From Tabrizicola sp. (lineage in GTDB: Bacteria; Pseudomonadota; Alphaproteobacteria; Rhodobacterales; Rhodobacteraceae): 64,000 bases of DNA. The notes beneath the pieces were generated by a model. The model searched no databases and had not been told where the DNA came from. It saw nothing but the letters and a program-made list of their open reading frames with translations. Shown here in pieces: positions 1-8,116 of the stretch. Every line of letters begins with the position of its first letter. Position 1 is the stretch's first letter. The stretch is from the NCBI RefSeq assembly GCF_016793705.1, contig NZ_JAEULO010000045.1, forward strand, positions 32,881 to 96,880, given 5' to 3'. A program made the translations under genes and the position numbers.

Positions 1-1
1 T

Positions 2-1210
2 GGCGGCACATCAATCGTGACCAACGCGGATGCGCTGTTCGCTGCGCTCGACGCCTATGAGGCGCTTGATGCGGAAGGCTGGGAGCGGCAGTACAACTCG
101 GCGCTGGACATGTCGTTCCTGGTTCCGACCGCCGCCCTGATCGACGGCGCGCCGTCAGATGTCTTCGTCAACTTGAACGTGCGGGGCCGGTCGATTGGCT
201 ATTCGATGACCATCGACAATGGCCGCGCCGCACAAGGGTATCACGAATACACGGCAGGCAGGGCCATCGGAGAGGTCTACACAGTGCGCCGCCCGCTGTT
301 GTGGATCACCTCGGCGCGGACCTCGGGCGGGATCAGCCTGTACACCAGATCGGATTACCGGGGCGGCAGCTGGTCGACACTGATGATCGCCGCAGCCGAC
401 AGCGATGCCGGGGCCTTTGCCGCCATCACCGGAAGCATCGCGCCGGGCTATGCTCCGGCCATCGGAGTTTCTTCCGGGCGACTGGCCACCGGGATCGAGA
501 CGTTGGCCCGGATCATGGACGAGCGCGAGACGCCGGACCCGGCACCTTCCGCACGGGTTCCAGACACGGGAGGGGAAACGGTGGCGGCCTCCGGCCCCCA
601 TGCGGTGGGGTTCGGGACCGGGTTCATCGTGTCCGAGGACGGGTATCTGCTGACGAACCAGCATGTCGTCTCGGGCTGCGCCAGCCTGTCGGTGGATGGC
701 GAACCGGCCAGCGTGGTGGCGGAAGATGCGGTCTTCGACTTGGCCCTGTTGCGGGTGCCTGCCCTGTCGCACGCCAAGCCGGCCAGCTTTGCCGCCGATC
801 CCGCGCGGCTGAATTCGGACGTCACGGTGGCGGGCTATCCGCTGCCCGACCTGCTCGGCGGTCTAAACGTGACCCGCGGGTCGGTCACCAGCCTGAAGGG
901 GATGGGCGGCGACGGCATCAACATGCAGATCTCGGCCCCGGTCCAGCCGGGCAATTCGGGCGGGCCGGTGATCAATGCGGCGGGTCAGGTTGTCGGGGTG
1001 GTGGTGGCCAAGCTGGATATCGCCTATGCGCTCAAGGCCTACGATGACATTCCGCAGAACGTGAACTTCGCGATACGCGGCGAGATCGCCAAGCTGTTCC
1101 TGGCGCAGAACGGGGTCGATCCGGTGATCGGTGGGGCAGGGCCGGGGATGGCGCCGGAGGTGCTGGCCGAACAGGCACAGGCCTTCACGCGGCTGATCAC
1201 CTGCAACTGA
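2..1210 (+). CDS. Trypsin-like serine protease, 5' end outside window
   Basis: The reading frame is open from base 2, so the gene very probably starts upstream; the first possible start inside the window is a GTG at 17. The C-terminal half is an S1/HtrA-like peptidase domain. Its catalytic triad is visible: His in NQHVV (codon 662-664), Asp in DLALLRV (737-739) and Ser in GNSGGPV (956-958). About 190 residues before the domain match no family I recognise. No PDZ domain follows, unlike DegP. It probably acts outside the cytoplasm, as relatives do, but the N-terminus that would show a signal peptide is missing. A strong hairpin follows the stop. Fold and triad are clear; substrate is unknown. 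Confidence 0.85.
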   Translation, partial: GGTSIVTNADALFAALDAYEALDAEGWERQYNSALDMSFLVPTAALIDGAPSDVFVNLNVRGRSIGYSMTIDNGRAAQGYHEYTAGRAIGEVYTVRRPLLWITSARTSGGISLYTRSDYRGGSWSTLMIAAADSDAGAFAAITGSIAPGYAPAIGVSSGRLATGIETLARIMDERETPDPAPSARVPDTGGETVAASGPHAVGFGTGFIVSEDGYLLTNQHVVSGCASLSVDGEPASVVAEDAVFDLALLRVPALSHAKPASFAADPARLNSDVTVAGYPLPDLLGGLNVTRGSVTSLKGMGGDGINMQISAPVQPGNSGGPVINAAGQVVGVVVAKLDIAYALKAYDDIPQNVNFAIRGEIAKLFLAQNGVDPVIGGAGPGMAPEVLAEQAQAFTRLITCN

Positions 1211-1211
1211 A

Positions 1212-1235
1212 AAGAGCGCGCCGGGGCGCGCTCTT
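1212..1235. terminator. Hairpin between convergent genes
   Basis: A 10-bp G+C-rich stem (1212-1221 with 1226-1235) and a 4-base loop lie directly after the protease stop. On the minus strand the stem is followed by CTTTTC, so it may also terminate the convergent iron-binding-protein gene. The T tract on the plus strand is poor. Confidence 0.55.
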
Positions 1236-1243
1236 GCAAGGGA

Positions 1244-1268
1244 GTCGGGGCACGCCCCGACCTACGGG
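1244..1268 (-). repeat. GTAGG-hairpin element after stop codon
   Basis: A perfect 7-bp stem (1244-1250 with 1255-1261) sits just behind the stop of the minus-strand binding-protein gene. It is preceded on that strand by a CACCCGTAGG box. A similar box and hairpin lie behind the fasciclin gene at 12711-12741, suggesting a repeated 3'-end element. Confidence 0.4.
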
Positions 1269-1273
1269 TGGGA

Positions 1274-2272
1274 TCAGCCGTCGAAGTCGACCGTTTCCAT
1301 GATCTTCAGCGCCGCGGCACGGGCCGCCGCGATCTCGGCCAGCGGCGTCGCGTCGGGGGTGAACTCGCCCCAGCTTTTCACCAGATCGGACCGCTCGACG
1401 CCCGGTTTGACCGGGAATTCGTAGTTGGTCTCGGCATAGATCTTCTGGGCATGGTCGCCCGAGAGCCATTCCATGAACTTCAGCGCGTTTTCCTTGTTCG
1501 GGGCGGATTTGGTCATGGCGACGCCCGAGATGTTCAGGTGCGTGCCGCCGCCCTCGAAGGTCGGGAAGACGATGTTCACGGTTTCGGCCCAGGCTTTCTG
1601 CTCGGGGTCGGCGAGCATCTGGCCCATGTAGTAGGTGTTGCCGAGCGCGATGTCGCATTCGCCCGCCGCAATCGCCTTGACCTGGTCGCGGTCGCCGCCG
1701 TCGGGCTTCTTGGCGAGGTTGGCCTTCAGCCCCTCGGCCCATCTGGTCGCGGCTTCCTCGTCATGGTGCACGATCATCGCGCCGAGGAGGGCGACGTTGT
1801 AGTCATGCAGGCCCGAACGGGTGCAGAGCCGTCCCTTCCACTTGTCCGAGGCGAGGTCTTCATAGGTGGTGACCTCGCCGGGGCCGACGCGGTCCTTCGA
1901 GGCGTAGACGACGCGGGCGCGCGAGGTCAGGCCGAACCAGTGGTCGTTCGGGTCGCGCAGTTCGGCGGGGATGTTGGCCTCCAGCACGTCGGACTGCACG
2001 GCTTGCGTGACGTCCGCATCGACGATCTGCATCAGGCGGGCGATGTCGACGGTGAGAACGAGATCGGCGGGCGAGCGGTCGCCCTCGGCCTGAAGCCGCT
2101 CGGCCATGCCCTTGTCGACGAAGGCCACGTTGACCTTGATCCCGGTCTCGGCGGTGAAGGCGTCGACGAGGGGCTGGATCAGCTCGGGCTGGCGGTGGGA
2201 ATAGACGTTGATTTCCTGGGCGAGAACCGGAGTGGAGCAGGCAAGAAGGGCGAGGGTGGAAAGACGCAACAT
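1274..2272 (-). CDS. Periplasmic Fe(3+)-type ABC transporter substrate-binding protein
   Basis: This 332-residue protein has a signal peptide (MLRLSTLALLACSTPVLAQ) followed by INVYSHRQ, a typical opening of the FbpA/FutA class of iron-binding proteins. The mature protein has the two-lobe periplasmic binding fold, and a Tyr-Tyr pair in GNTYYMGQ fits the iron-coordinating tyrosines of this family. It should capture ferric iron in the periplasm and deliver it to an inner-membrane ABC permease. No permease or ATPase gene lies next to it here, so its partners must be encoded elsewhere. The downstream neighbour is a convergent protease gene, and upstream (2273-2379) is a short intergenic stretch before the mazG stop. 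Length and signal peptide match the family. Confidence 0.88.
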   Translation of the reverse strand: MLRLSTLALLACSTPVLAQEINVYSHRQPELIQPLVDAFTAETGIKVNVAFVDKGMAERLQAEGDRSPADLVLTVDIARLMQIVDADVTQAVQSDVLEANIPAELRDPNDHWFGLTSRARVVYASKDRVGPGEVTTYEDLASDKWKGRLCTRSGLHDYNVALLGAMIVHHDEEAATRWAEGLKANLAKKPDGGDRDQVKAIAAGECDIALGNTYYMGQMLADPEQKAWAETVNIVFPTFEGGGTHLNISGVAMTKSAPNKENALKFMEWLSGDHAQKIYAETNYEFPVKPGVERSDLVKSWGEFTPDATPLAEIAAARAAALKIMETVDFDG

Positions 2273-2379
2273 GACTGACTCCTTTTGTCGGGTTTCGCTC
2301 CCCGCTTAAACGGAGCGGGGCCGATGGGTCAAGTGCCTGAGTGAAGTTGTCGGAATTGTGAGCGACGCCCCGCGGGCGG

Positions 2380-3213
2380 TCAGCGCGACGCCTTGTCTTC
2401 GGCCTTGGCGCGGTTCCAGAGAGCGTCCATCTCGGCGAGGTCGCTGTCGGCGGGTTTGCGGCCTGCTTCGGCGAGCCAGTCCTCGATCCGGGCGAAGCGG
2501 CGGGTGAACTTGGCGTTGGCGGTGCGCAGCGCGGCCTCGGGGTCGACCTTCAGGTGGCGGGCGAGATTGGCCATGACGAAGAGGAGATCGCCGATTTCCT
2601 CGGTGAGATGGTCGTGGGAAAGCGTGTCGCGGGCCTCGACCACCTCGCGCGCTTCTTCGGTGAGCTTGTCGAGGACTTCGCCGGTCGAGGGCCAGTCGAA
2701 GCCGACGCGGGCGGCGCGGTTCTGGAGTTTCAGCGCGCGGGTGAGGGCGGGCAGGCTTTGCGCGATGCCGTCGAGGGTGCGGGAGGCGCCGCGTTCGGCG
2801 GCCTTCTGCGCCTCCCAGTCCTGCGTCTGCTGTTCGGCGGTCTTGTCGCGGCTTTGATCGCCGAAGACATGGGGGTGGCGGGCGACCATCTTGTCGGAGA
2901 TGGTTTCGACCACCTCGGCGAAGGTGAAATGCCCGGCCTCCGACGCCATCCGGGCGTGATAGACGGTCTGGAACAGGAGGTCGCCCAGCTCTCCCTTCAG
3001 GTCCGGCCAGGCCTGGCGGTCGATGGCGTCGGCGACCTCGAAGGCTTCTTCCAGGGTATAGGGGGCGATGGTGGCGAAGCTTTGTTCGATATCCCAGGGG
3101 CAGCCGGTTTCCGGGTCGCGCAGGCGGGCCATGATTTCCAGGAGCCGTTCGATGCCTGCGCCGTTGTGGATGAGTCGGTCGCTGGCATCGCGGTCAAGGC
3201 GGGATTGGGTCAT
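2380..3213 (-). CDS. mazG: Nucleoside triphosphate pyrophosphohydrolase MazG
   Basis: MazG hydrolyses (d)NTPs to the monophosphate and pyrophosphate. The signature DPETGCPWDIEQSFATIAPY lies near the N-terminus and is followed by EEAFEVADAID. Two MazG helical repeats are visible, each with an EE-x-x-D metal-binding pattern (ELGDLLFQ in the first, EEIGDLLFVMANLARHL in the second). About 277 residues is normal for the full-length enzyme. I chose the ATG at 3213; a GTG nine bases upstream is an alternative. It is divergent from the amidohydrolase gene, with only about 55 bp between the start codons. Confidence 0.93.
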   Translation of the reverse strand: MTQSRLDRDASDRLIHNGAGIERLLEIMARLRDPETGCPWDIEQSFATIAPYTLEEAFEVADAIDRQAWPDLKGELGDLLFQTVYHARMASEAGHFTFAEVVETISDKMVARHPHVFGDQSRDKTAEQQTQDWEAQKAAERGASRTLDGIAQSLPALTRALKLQNRAARVGFDWPSTGEVLDKLTEEAREVVEARDTLSHDHLTEEIGDLLFVMANLARHLKVDPEAALRTANAKFTRRFARIEDWLAEAGRKPADSDLAEMDALWNRAKAEDKASR

Positions 3214-3235
3214 TGCGGCCACCGGGGTTTTGCGA

Positions 3236-3245
3236 TTTGATCAAA
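3236..3245. promoter_or_regulatory. TTTGATCAAA palindrome, copy 1
   Basis: A perfect 10-base palindrome between the divergent mazG and M20 amidohydrolase genes, 23 bases before the amidohydrolase ATG. The same sequence occurs at 5489 and 6942, and with one mismatch at 48393. It looks like an operator, but the binding protein is unknown. Confidence 0.5.
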
Positions 3246-3268
3246 GGCAACGTCCGGAGGAGTCTGAC

Positions 3269-4432
3269 ATGCCCGTTCTGAACCGTATCGCCTCTTACGC
3301 CGAGGAAATGAAGGGGTGGCGGCGGTATCTGCACCAGCACCCGGAACTGGCGTTCGACTGCCACGACACGGCGGCCTGGATCGCGGATCGGCTGCGCGAG
3401 ATCGGGGTGGACGAGATCCACGGGGGAATCGCGAAGACCGGGATCGTGGCGCTGATCCGGGGGCGGGGTGAGGGGCCGGTGATCGGGCTGCGCGCCGACA
3501 TGGATGCGCTGCCGATCGAGGAGCTGACCGGGGCGGCCCATGCCAGCACCGTACCCGGCAAGATGCATGCCTGCGGCCATGACGGGCATGTGACGATGCT
3601 TCTGGGTGCGGCGAAGTATCTGGCGGAGACGCGGAATTTCGCGGGCACCGTGGCGCTGATCTTCCAGCCGGCGGAGGAGGATGGCGGCGGGGGCCAGGTC
3701 ATGGTGCAGGAGGGGATGATGGACCGCTTCGGGATCGGCCAGGTCTACGGCATCCACAACGCGCCGAACGTGCCCTTCGGGCATTTCCAGACGACGCCGG
3801 GGCCGCTGATGGCTTCGGTCGACACGGCGGTGGTCAGGGTCACGGGGCGCGGGGGGCACGGGGCGACGCCGCATGAATGCGTCGATCCGGTGGTGGCGAT
3901 CGTCGGCATGGTGCAGGCGCTGCAGACGATCATCCCGAGGAACGTCTATGCGCTGGACGAGGCGGTCATCTCGGTCACGATGATCCATACCGGGTCGGCG
4001 TCCAACATAATCCCCGAGGACGGGACATTTTCCGCGACGATCCGCTGCTTCAAGCCGGATGTGCGGGCGTTGTTGAAGAAGCGGTTCTTCGAGATCGTCG
4101 AGGGTCATGCGGCGGCCTATGGGGTGACGGCGAAGATCGACTATGACTGGGGCTATCCGGCGACGATCAACCACGAGGAAGAGGCGGATTTCGCCGCTGA
4201 AGTGGCGCGCGAGGTCTCGGGCGCCGAGGCGGTGGATGCGCGGGCGGGCCGCGAGATGGGGTCGGAGGATTTCAGCTACATGCTGGAGGCGCGGCCGGGG
4301 GCTTACCTCTTCCTTGGCACGGGCCCGGGGGCGGGGCTGCACCATCCGGCCTTCGACTTCAACGACGAGGCGGCGCCAGTCGGCGCGAGTTTCTTCGCCC
4401 GGCTGGTGGAACGGGCTCAGCCGCTGGCCTGA
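3269..4432 (+). CDS. M20 family amidohydrolase (hippurate hydrolase-like)
   Basis: This 387-residue protein belongs to the M20D metallopeptidases, which cleave N-acyl amino acids such as hippurate or N-acetyl amino acids. Conserved metal and catalytic segments are present: GLRADMDALP, KMHACGHDGHVTMLLGAAKY, FQPAEEDGGGG and, near the end, MGSEDFSYM. The ATG at 3269 is supported by a GGAGGAG ribosome site at 3256-3262; the open frame continues upstream but overlaps mazG. It converges with a small membrane-protein gene and the two coding ends overlap by 16 bases. A close paralogue lies at 48494. The TTTGATCAAA palindrome just upstream suggests shared regulation with amine-catabolism genes. The exact substrate cannot be told. 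Confidence 0.9.
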   Translation: MPVLNRIASYAEEMKGWRRYLHQHPELAFDCHDTAAWIADRLREIGVDEIHGGIAKTGIVALIRGRGEGPVIGLRADMDALPIEELTGAAHASTVPGKMHACGHDGHVTMLLGAAKYLAETRNFAGTVALIFQPAEEDGGGGQVMVQEGMMDRFGIGQVYGIHNAPNVPFGHFQTTPGPLMASVDTAVVRVTGRGGHGATPHECVDPVVAIVGMVQALQTIIPRNVYALDEAVISVTMIHTGSASNIIPEDGTFSATIRCFKPDVRALLKKRFFEIVEGHAAAYGVTAKIDYDWGYPATINHEEEADFAAEVAREVSGAEAVDARAGREMGSEDFSYMLEARPGAYLFLGTGPGAGLHHPAFDFNDEAAPVGASFFARLVERAQPLA

Positions 4433-4806
4433 CGGACCAGCGGGATCAGCCCGAAGCCGATCTGACCCGCCAGGCCGAGCGCGCCGGGCGGGGTGGTCAT
4501 GGCGGCCAGGAATTGCGTCACGCCCTGGCCGAAGGCCAGCGCGGTGGCGAGTTCCAGAAGCATCAGGATACCGAAGGCCAGGGCGCCAAGTCCGACGCAG
4601 AGCAGCGGCGACGGCTGCGGCCAGCGGTGGAGCACGCGGGCCGCAACAACCCAGGACAGCGCGAGGACCAGTGGCACCTCGATCGCCACCGCGGCAAGCG
4701 GGCCCACCTTCGGCGCGAGGACCGTCACGCGCAGCGCCCCGAGGACGAAGGCCGCGGCAAAGACCGGAAGCACATAGGCGAGGGCGGCGGGCAGGAGGCG
4801 CGACAT
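4417..4806 (-). CDS. Small hypothetical membrane protein
   Basis: This 129-residue, strongly hydrophobic protein has about four predicted membrane helices: residues 5-25, 35-58, 68-92 and 105-125. I do not recognise a family; the general look is that of small integral membrane proteins of unknown function. The final residues (LIPLVRQASG) are encoded over the last codons of the convergent amidohydrolase gene, giving a 16-base tail-to-tail overlap. Upstream is a 60-bp gap before the next plus-strand gene. It is probably real: the frame is consistently hydrophobic, which is unusual for a chance antisense frame. Confidence 0.7.
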   Translation of the reverse strand: MSRLLPAALAYVLPVFAAAFVLGALRVTVLAPKVGPLAAVAIEVPLVLALSWVVAARVLHRWPQPSPLLCVGLGALAFGILMLLELATALAFGQGVTQFLAAMTTPPGALGLAGQIGFGLIPLVRQASG

Positions 4807-4892
4807 GGGGGTGAGGCAATCCGGAGCTAGGCGGAAACAGTGCTCGCAGCTAAGGTGCTGTCATTGATCCTTGCGAGAAAGAGGAGTCCGGT

Positions 4893-5303
4893 GTGAAAGC
4901 CCTTCTAGTTGCGATGCTGCCGCTGCTGGCGTCAACCCCGGCCCTTGCCGACGATTATTTCGGGTTCCAGTCGCCGACGGGGAACATCCACTGCGCGATG
5001 TATACCTTCGACGGCCGTACCGAGGCGCGTTGCGACCTGCGGTCCTACACGCCAACATACACAAAGCGCCCGGCCGGCTGCGAGCAGGACTGGGGCATGG
5101 CGTTCGGTGTCGGCGCGGCGGGGAAGGGCGAGCTCCTCTGCGTCGGCGACACGGTGCGTGACCCAGGGAATCCGGTGCTGCCCTATGGCGAGGCGGTGTC
5201 GCTGGGTGGCATCTCCTGCGTCTCGTCCAAGACGGGGATGACCTGCACCAATGCGGAAGGGCGCGGGTTCAGCGTGGCGAAGGCGAAGCAGAAGCTGTTC
5301 TGA
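4893..5303 (+). CDS. Exported DUF6636-like protein
   Basis: A 136-residue protein with a clear signal peptide (MKALLVAMLPLLASTPALA) and a small cysteine-containing mature domain. The segment FGFQSPTGNIHCAMY is characteristic of the DUF6636 family, whose role is unknown. Cysteines in GNIHC, RCDL, GCEQDW, LLCVGD, ISCVS and MTCTN suggest disulfide bonds in the periplasm. The start is a GTG at 4893 preceded by GAGGAG (4881-4886). It stands alone. The 18-base repeat described separately begins about 30 bases after its stop. Confidence 0.72.
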   Translation: MKALLVAMLPLLASTPALADDYFGFQSPTGNIHCAMYTFDGRTEARCDLRSYTPTYTKRPAGCEQDWGMAFGVGAAGKGELLCVGDTVRDPGNPVLPYGEAVSLGGISCVSSKTGMTCTNAEGRGFSVAKAKQKLF

Positions 5304-5333
5304 CCTGCGGCACCCGGTGGCCGGTGTCGGATG

Positions 5334-5351
5334 CCTCCGGCGGGGATATTT
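5334..5351 (+). repeat. CCTCCGGCGGGGATATTT repeat, copy 1
   Basis: Exact 18-base copy of an intergenic repeat, 30 bases after the DUF6636-like stop and in the same orientation. Other exact copies are at 8029, 30904 and 55062 (minus). It is G+C rich and then runs into ATATTT, a terminator-like arrangement without a strong stem. The rest of the 5304-5537 gap holds two palindromes near the next gene and nothing else I can name. Confidence 0.65.
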
Positions 5352-5488
5352 GGGCCAGCATGAAACTGCCGAATCGGGTTTGGCGGATGTCGGTGGTTGA
5401 GCCGGGGTCCTGATGGGGCTTCATCAACCTTTGGACACTACATCTTGCCCCACCGCTAACTTTGGAACAAACAGGGGGCTGGCCGAGT

Positions 5489-5498
5489 TTTGATCAAA
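5489..5498. promoter_or_regulatory. TTTGATCAAA palindrome, copy 2
   Basis: Second exact copy of the 10-base palindrome, 39 bases before the aminotransferase ATG. A candidate operator. Confidence 0.5.
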
Positions 5499-5507
5499 CT
5501 GCTACAT

Positions 5508-5521
5508 TGACTGCGCAGTCA
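5508..5521. promoter_or_regulatory. Palindrome TGACTGCGCAGTCA before aminotransferase
   Basis: A perfect 14-base palindrome ending 16 bases before the aminotransferase ATG and ten bases after the TTTGATCAAA site. No second copy was noticed in the window. It could be an operator for a different regulator, or a hairpin in the 5' leader. Confidence 0.35.
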
Positions 5522-5537
5522 GTGACCGGAGAAAACC

Positions 5538-6941
5538 ATGACCCTCGACCTGCCGAACAGCCGTTCCCCCGCCGATCTGTGGGAGATGGACCGGGCGCAT
5601 TCCTTGCATCCCTGGACGAATTTCGGGCCGTTCGAGAAGGAGGGCAGCCTGGTCATCGCGCGGGGCGAGGGGTGCTATCTGTGGGACGCGGAGGGGCGGC
5701 GCTATCTGGACGCGGTCGGCGGCATGTGGTGCACCAACGTCGGCTTGGGCCGCAAGGACATGGCGCGCGCAATTGCCGATCAGGCGGAACGGCTAGCCTT
5801 TGCCAACAGCTTCGTCGACGTGACGAACGAGCCTGCGGCGCGGCTTTCGGCGAAGCTCGCGGCGCTGGCGCCGGGCGATCTGAACCGGGTGCATCTGACC
5901 ACGGGCGGGTCGACGGCGGTGGATACTGCGGTGCGGATGGTCTGGTACTACCAGACTTGCATGGGCAGGCCCGAGAAGACCGACATCGTGGCGCGGGACC
6001 ATTCCTATCACGGCTCCACCTACCTCTCGCAATCGGTGGGCAAGCGGCCCGGCGACCGGGTGGCCGAGTTCCGCTACAAGGAGGACGGTATCCACCACCT
6101 CACCCCGCCGAACCCCTATCGCCGCCCGGAAGGGATGAGCGAGGCAGAGTTCTGCGACTGGTTGGTGGCCGAGTTCGAGGCGCTGATCGGGCGGGTGGGG
6201 GCCGACCGGATCGGCGGGTTCATCGCCGAGCCGATCCAGGCCTCGGGCGGGGTGATCGTGCCGCCTGAGGGCTATCTGCGCCGGATGGGAGAGGTCTGTC
6301 GGCGCCACGACATCCTGTTCATCGCCGACGAGGTGGTGACGGCCTTCGGTCGCCTCGGCCACTGGTTCGCCAGCGAGGCGGAGTTCGGCGTGGTGCCGGA
6401 CATGATCACCTGCGCCAAGGGGCTGACCTCGGGCTACCTGCCGCTGGGGGCGCTGATCTTCAGCGACCGGATCTGGGAGGCGATGGCGGCGAAGGGGGAG
6501 CGGTGGTTCACCAGCGGGTTTACCTATTCCGGCCATCCGGTGTCTTGTGCAGCGGCGCTGAAATCGATCGAGATCACCGAGAACGAGGGCTTGCTGGAAA
6601 ACGCGGCGGTCGTGGGGGACTATTTCCTTGATCGGCTGAAGCGGCTGGAGGCGCTGCCGCTGGTGGGGCAGGTGCGCGGGCGGCGGCTGATGGTCTGCGT
6701 GGAGAATGTGGCCTCGAAAGCGACCAAGGACCCGCTGCCGGACGGGGTGAATGAATCGAAGCGGATCAGCGATGCCGCCGAGGCGATGGGGCTGATGGTG
6801 CGGCCCATCGGGCATCTGAACGTGATGTCGCCGCCGTTGACGATCACGAAGGGCGAAGTGGATTTCGTGGTCGAGACGCTGGAGCGTGCGATCCGCGGCG
6901 TGACGGACGAACTGGTGCGGGAAGGCCACCGGATCGGGTGA
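5538..6941 (+). CDS. Class III PLP aminotransferase (putrescine/omega-amine type)
   Basis: This 467-residue enzyme is a fold-type I, class III aminotransferase. It carries GGMWCTNVGLG near the N-terminus, TTGGSTAVDTAVRM, DHSYHGSTY, a cofactor-binding FIADEVVTAFGR, and the PLP lysine K294 in CAKGLTSGYLPLGA. It should move an amino group from an aliphatic omega-amine to pyruvate or a similar keto acid in the cytoplasm. The next gene is agmatinase, which produces putrescine, so putrescine or a related diamine is the likely substrate; beta-alanine is also possible in this family. Two palindromes lie upstream. The ATG at 5538 fits the family's length. Confidence 0.87.
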   Translation: MTLDLPNSRSPADLWEMDRAHSLHPWTNFGPFEKEGSLVIARGEGCYLWDAEGRRYLDAVGGMWCTNVGLGRKDMARAIADQAERLAFANSFVDVTNEPAARLSAKLAALAPGDLNRVHLTTGGSTAVDTAVRMVWYYQTCMGRPEKTDIVARDHSYHGSTYLSQSVGKRPGDRVAEFRYKEDGIHHLTPPNPYRRPEGMSEAEFCDWLVAEFEALIGRVGADRIGGFIAEPIQASGGVIVPPEGYLRRMGEVCRRHDILFIADEVVTAFGRLGHWFASEAEFGVVPDMITCAKGLTSGYLPLGALIFSDRIWEAMAAKGERWFTSGFTYSGHPVSCAAALKSIEITENEGLLENAAVVGDYFLDRLKRLEALPLVGQVRGRRLMVCVENVASKATKDPLPDGVNESKRISDAAEAMGLMVRPIGHLNVMSPPLTITKGEVDFVVETLERAIRGVTDELVREGHRIG

Positions 6942-6951
6942 TTTGATCAAA
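6942..6951. promoter_or_regulatory. TTTGATCAAA palindrome, copy 3
   Basis: Third exact copy, directly behind the aminotransferase stop and 91 bases before the agmatinase ATG. It abuts a TTGACA (6954-6959) that could be a -35 box, although no good -10 follows at the right distance. Confidence 0.5.
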
Positions 6952-7042
6952 GCTTGACATGCGGGCGGGGCAGGGGTTTCCTGCCTGCACCGGATCCGCG
7001 CGTCTCCGCTGAACGACTGCGCCGAGAAGACCCGAGATCATC

Positions 7043-8008
7043 ATGGCCCTTGAAGACGCGAAGACGGAGGTCGATACGGCCTTCACCCGGAAAGGCAACC
7101 GGGGTTATGCCTTTGAAAACGCCTTCGGCGGGGCGACGAGCTTTCTGCGGCGGACCTATACGAAGGACCTGACCGGGGTGGACCTCGCAATTACGGGCGT
7201 GCCCTTCGACCAGGCGGTGACGCATCGGACGGGCACGCGCTTCGGCCCGCGCGCGATCCGCGAGGCGTCCTCGCTTCAGCCCTACGACCCGCCCCATGGC
7301 TGGCCGACGAACCCGCTGGAGGAGATGGCGATCATCGACTACGGCGACCTCGCCTTCGATTACGCGAAGGTCGCGGATTTCCCCGACACGCTGACGGCGC
7401 ATATCCGCACCATCCTGGCGGCAGGGGCGGGGACGGTGACGCTGGGGGGCGACCATTACATCACCTATCCGATCCTGAAGGCCTATGCGGAAAAGTTCGG
7501 ACCCCTGAGTGTGATCCATTTCGACGCGCATTCCGACCTCTGGCCCGATGATGACCTGGCGCGGATCGACCACGGGACGATGCTGTACAAGGCGGTGAAG
7601 ACCGGGCTGGTGGACCCGAAGCGCTCGGTCCAGATCGGCATCCGGACGACGACCGAGGATTACCTGGGCGTCCATGTCATCGACGCGCGCGAGGTGCATG
7701 AGAAGGGGGTGGCGGCAGCGGTGGCGAAGGCGAAGGACATCGTGGGCGACGGGGCCACGTATGTGACCTTCGACATCGACTGCCTTGACCCTTCCGCCGC
7801 GCCGGGGACGGGGACGCCGGTCTGGGGCGGGTTGCATTCGTGGCAGGCGGCGGCCTGTTTGCGAGACCTCGCCGGGATCAACATGGTGGGGGGCGACATC
7901 GTGGAGGTCTCGCCGCCCTATGACACCACCGGAGCGACGGCGATTGCCGGGGCGCATGTCGCCTATGAGCTGATCTGCCTTTACCACTGGGCGCGGACGC
8001 AGCGGTAG
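7043..8008 (+). CDS. speB: Agmatinase (ureohydrolase family)
   Basis: This 321-residue cytoplasmic enzyme belongs to the arginase/agmatinase family and should cleave agmatine to putrescine and urea. The manganese-binding signatures are all present: GGDHYITYP, HFDAHSDLWPD and FDIDCLDPSAAPGTGTP. Ureohydrolases also include guanidinobutyrase and proclavaminate hydrolase, which I cannot exclude, but the length and motifs fit agmatinase. The upstream gene is an amine aminotransferase about 100 bp away in the same direction, so the two would form an agmatine-to-aminobutyraldehyde route. A TTTGATCAAA palindrome lies between them. The 18-base intergenic repeat begins 21 bases after the stop. Confidence 0.88.
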   Translation: MALEDAKTEVDTAFTRKGNRGYAFENAFGGATSFLRRTYTKDLTGVDLAITGVPFDQAVTHRTGTRFGPRAIREASSLQPYDPPHGWPTNPLEEMAIIDYGDLAFDYAKVADFPDTLTAHIRTILAAGAGTVTLGGDHYITYPILKAYAEKFGPLSVIHFDAHSDLWPDDDLARIDHGTMLYKAVKTGLVDPKRSVQIGIRTTTEDYLGVHVIDAREVHEKGVAAAVAKAKDIVGDGATYVTFDIDCLDPSAAPGTGTPVWGGLHSWQAAACLRDLAGINMVGGDIVEVSPPYDTTGATAIAGAHVAYELICLYHWARTQR

Positions 8009-8028
8009 CGCCCTGCGGATCGGGGATG

Positions 8029-8046
8029 CCTCCGGCGGGGATATTT
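8029..8046 (+). repeat. CCTCCGGCGGGGATATTT repeat, copy 2
   Basis: Exact copy 21 bases after the agmatinase stop, same strand. The following bases (CGGCCAATGTGAAA) resemble those after copy 1 (GGGCCAGCATGAAA), so the repeat extends beyond the 18-base core in diverged form. Confidence 0.65.
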
Positions 8047-8116
8047 CGGCCAATGTGAAATATGGGGGCGGGGGCGGCCCCTTGACCCTTGCGGGTATCC
8101 GGGCGAAACCCGCCAC

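Noticed and set aside
3236-3245. TTTGATCAAA as an FNR/Crp-type site
   Set aside because: FNR sites have TTGAT and ATCAA separated by four bases; here the half sites abut.
6954-6982. TTGACA as a sigma-70 promoter before agmatinase
   Set aside because: The -35 is perfect, but the hexamer at the right distance (TTTCCT) is a poor -10. It is mentioned but not listed as a promoter.
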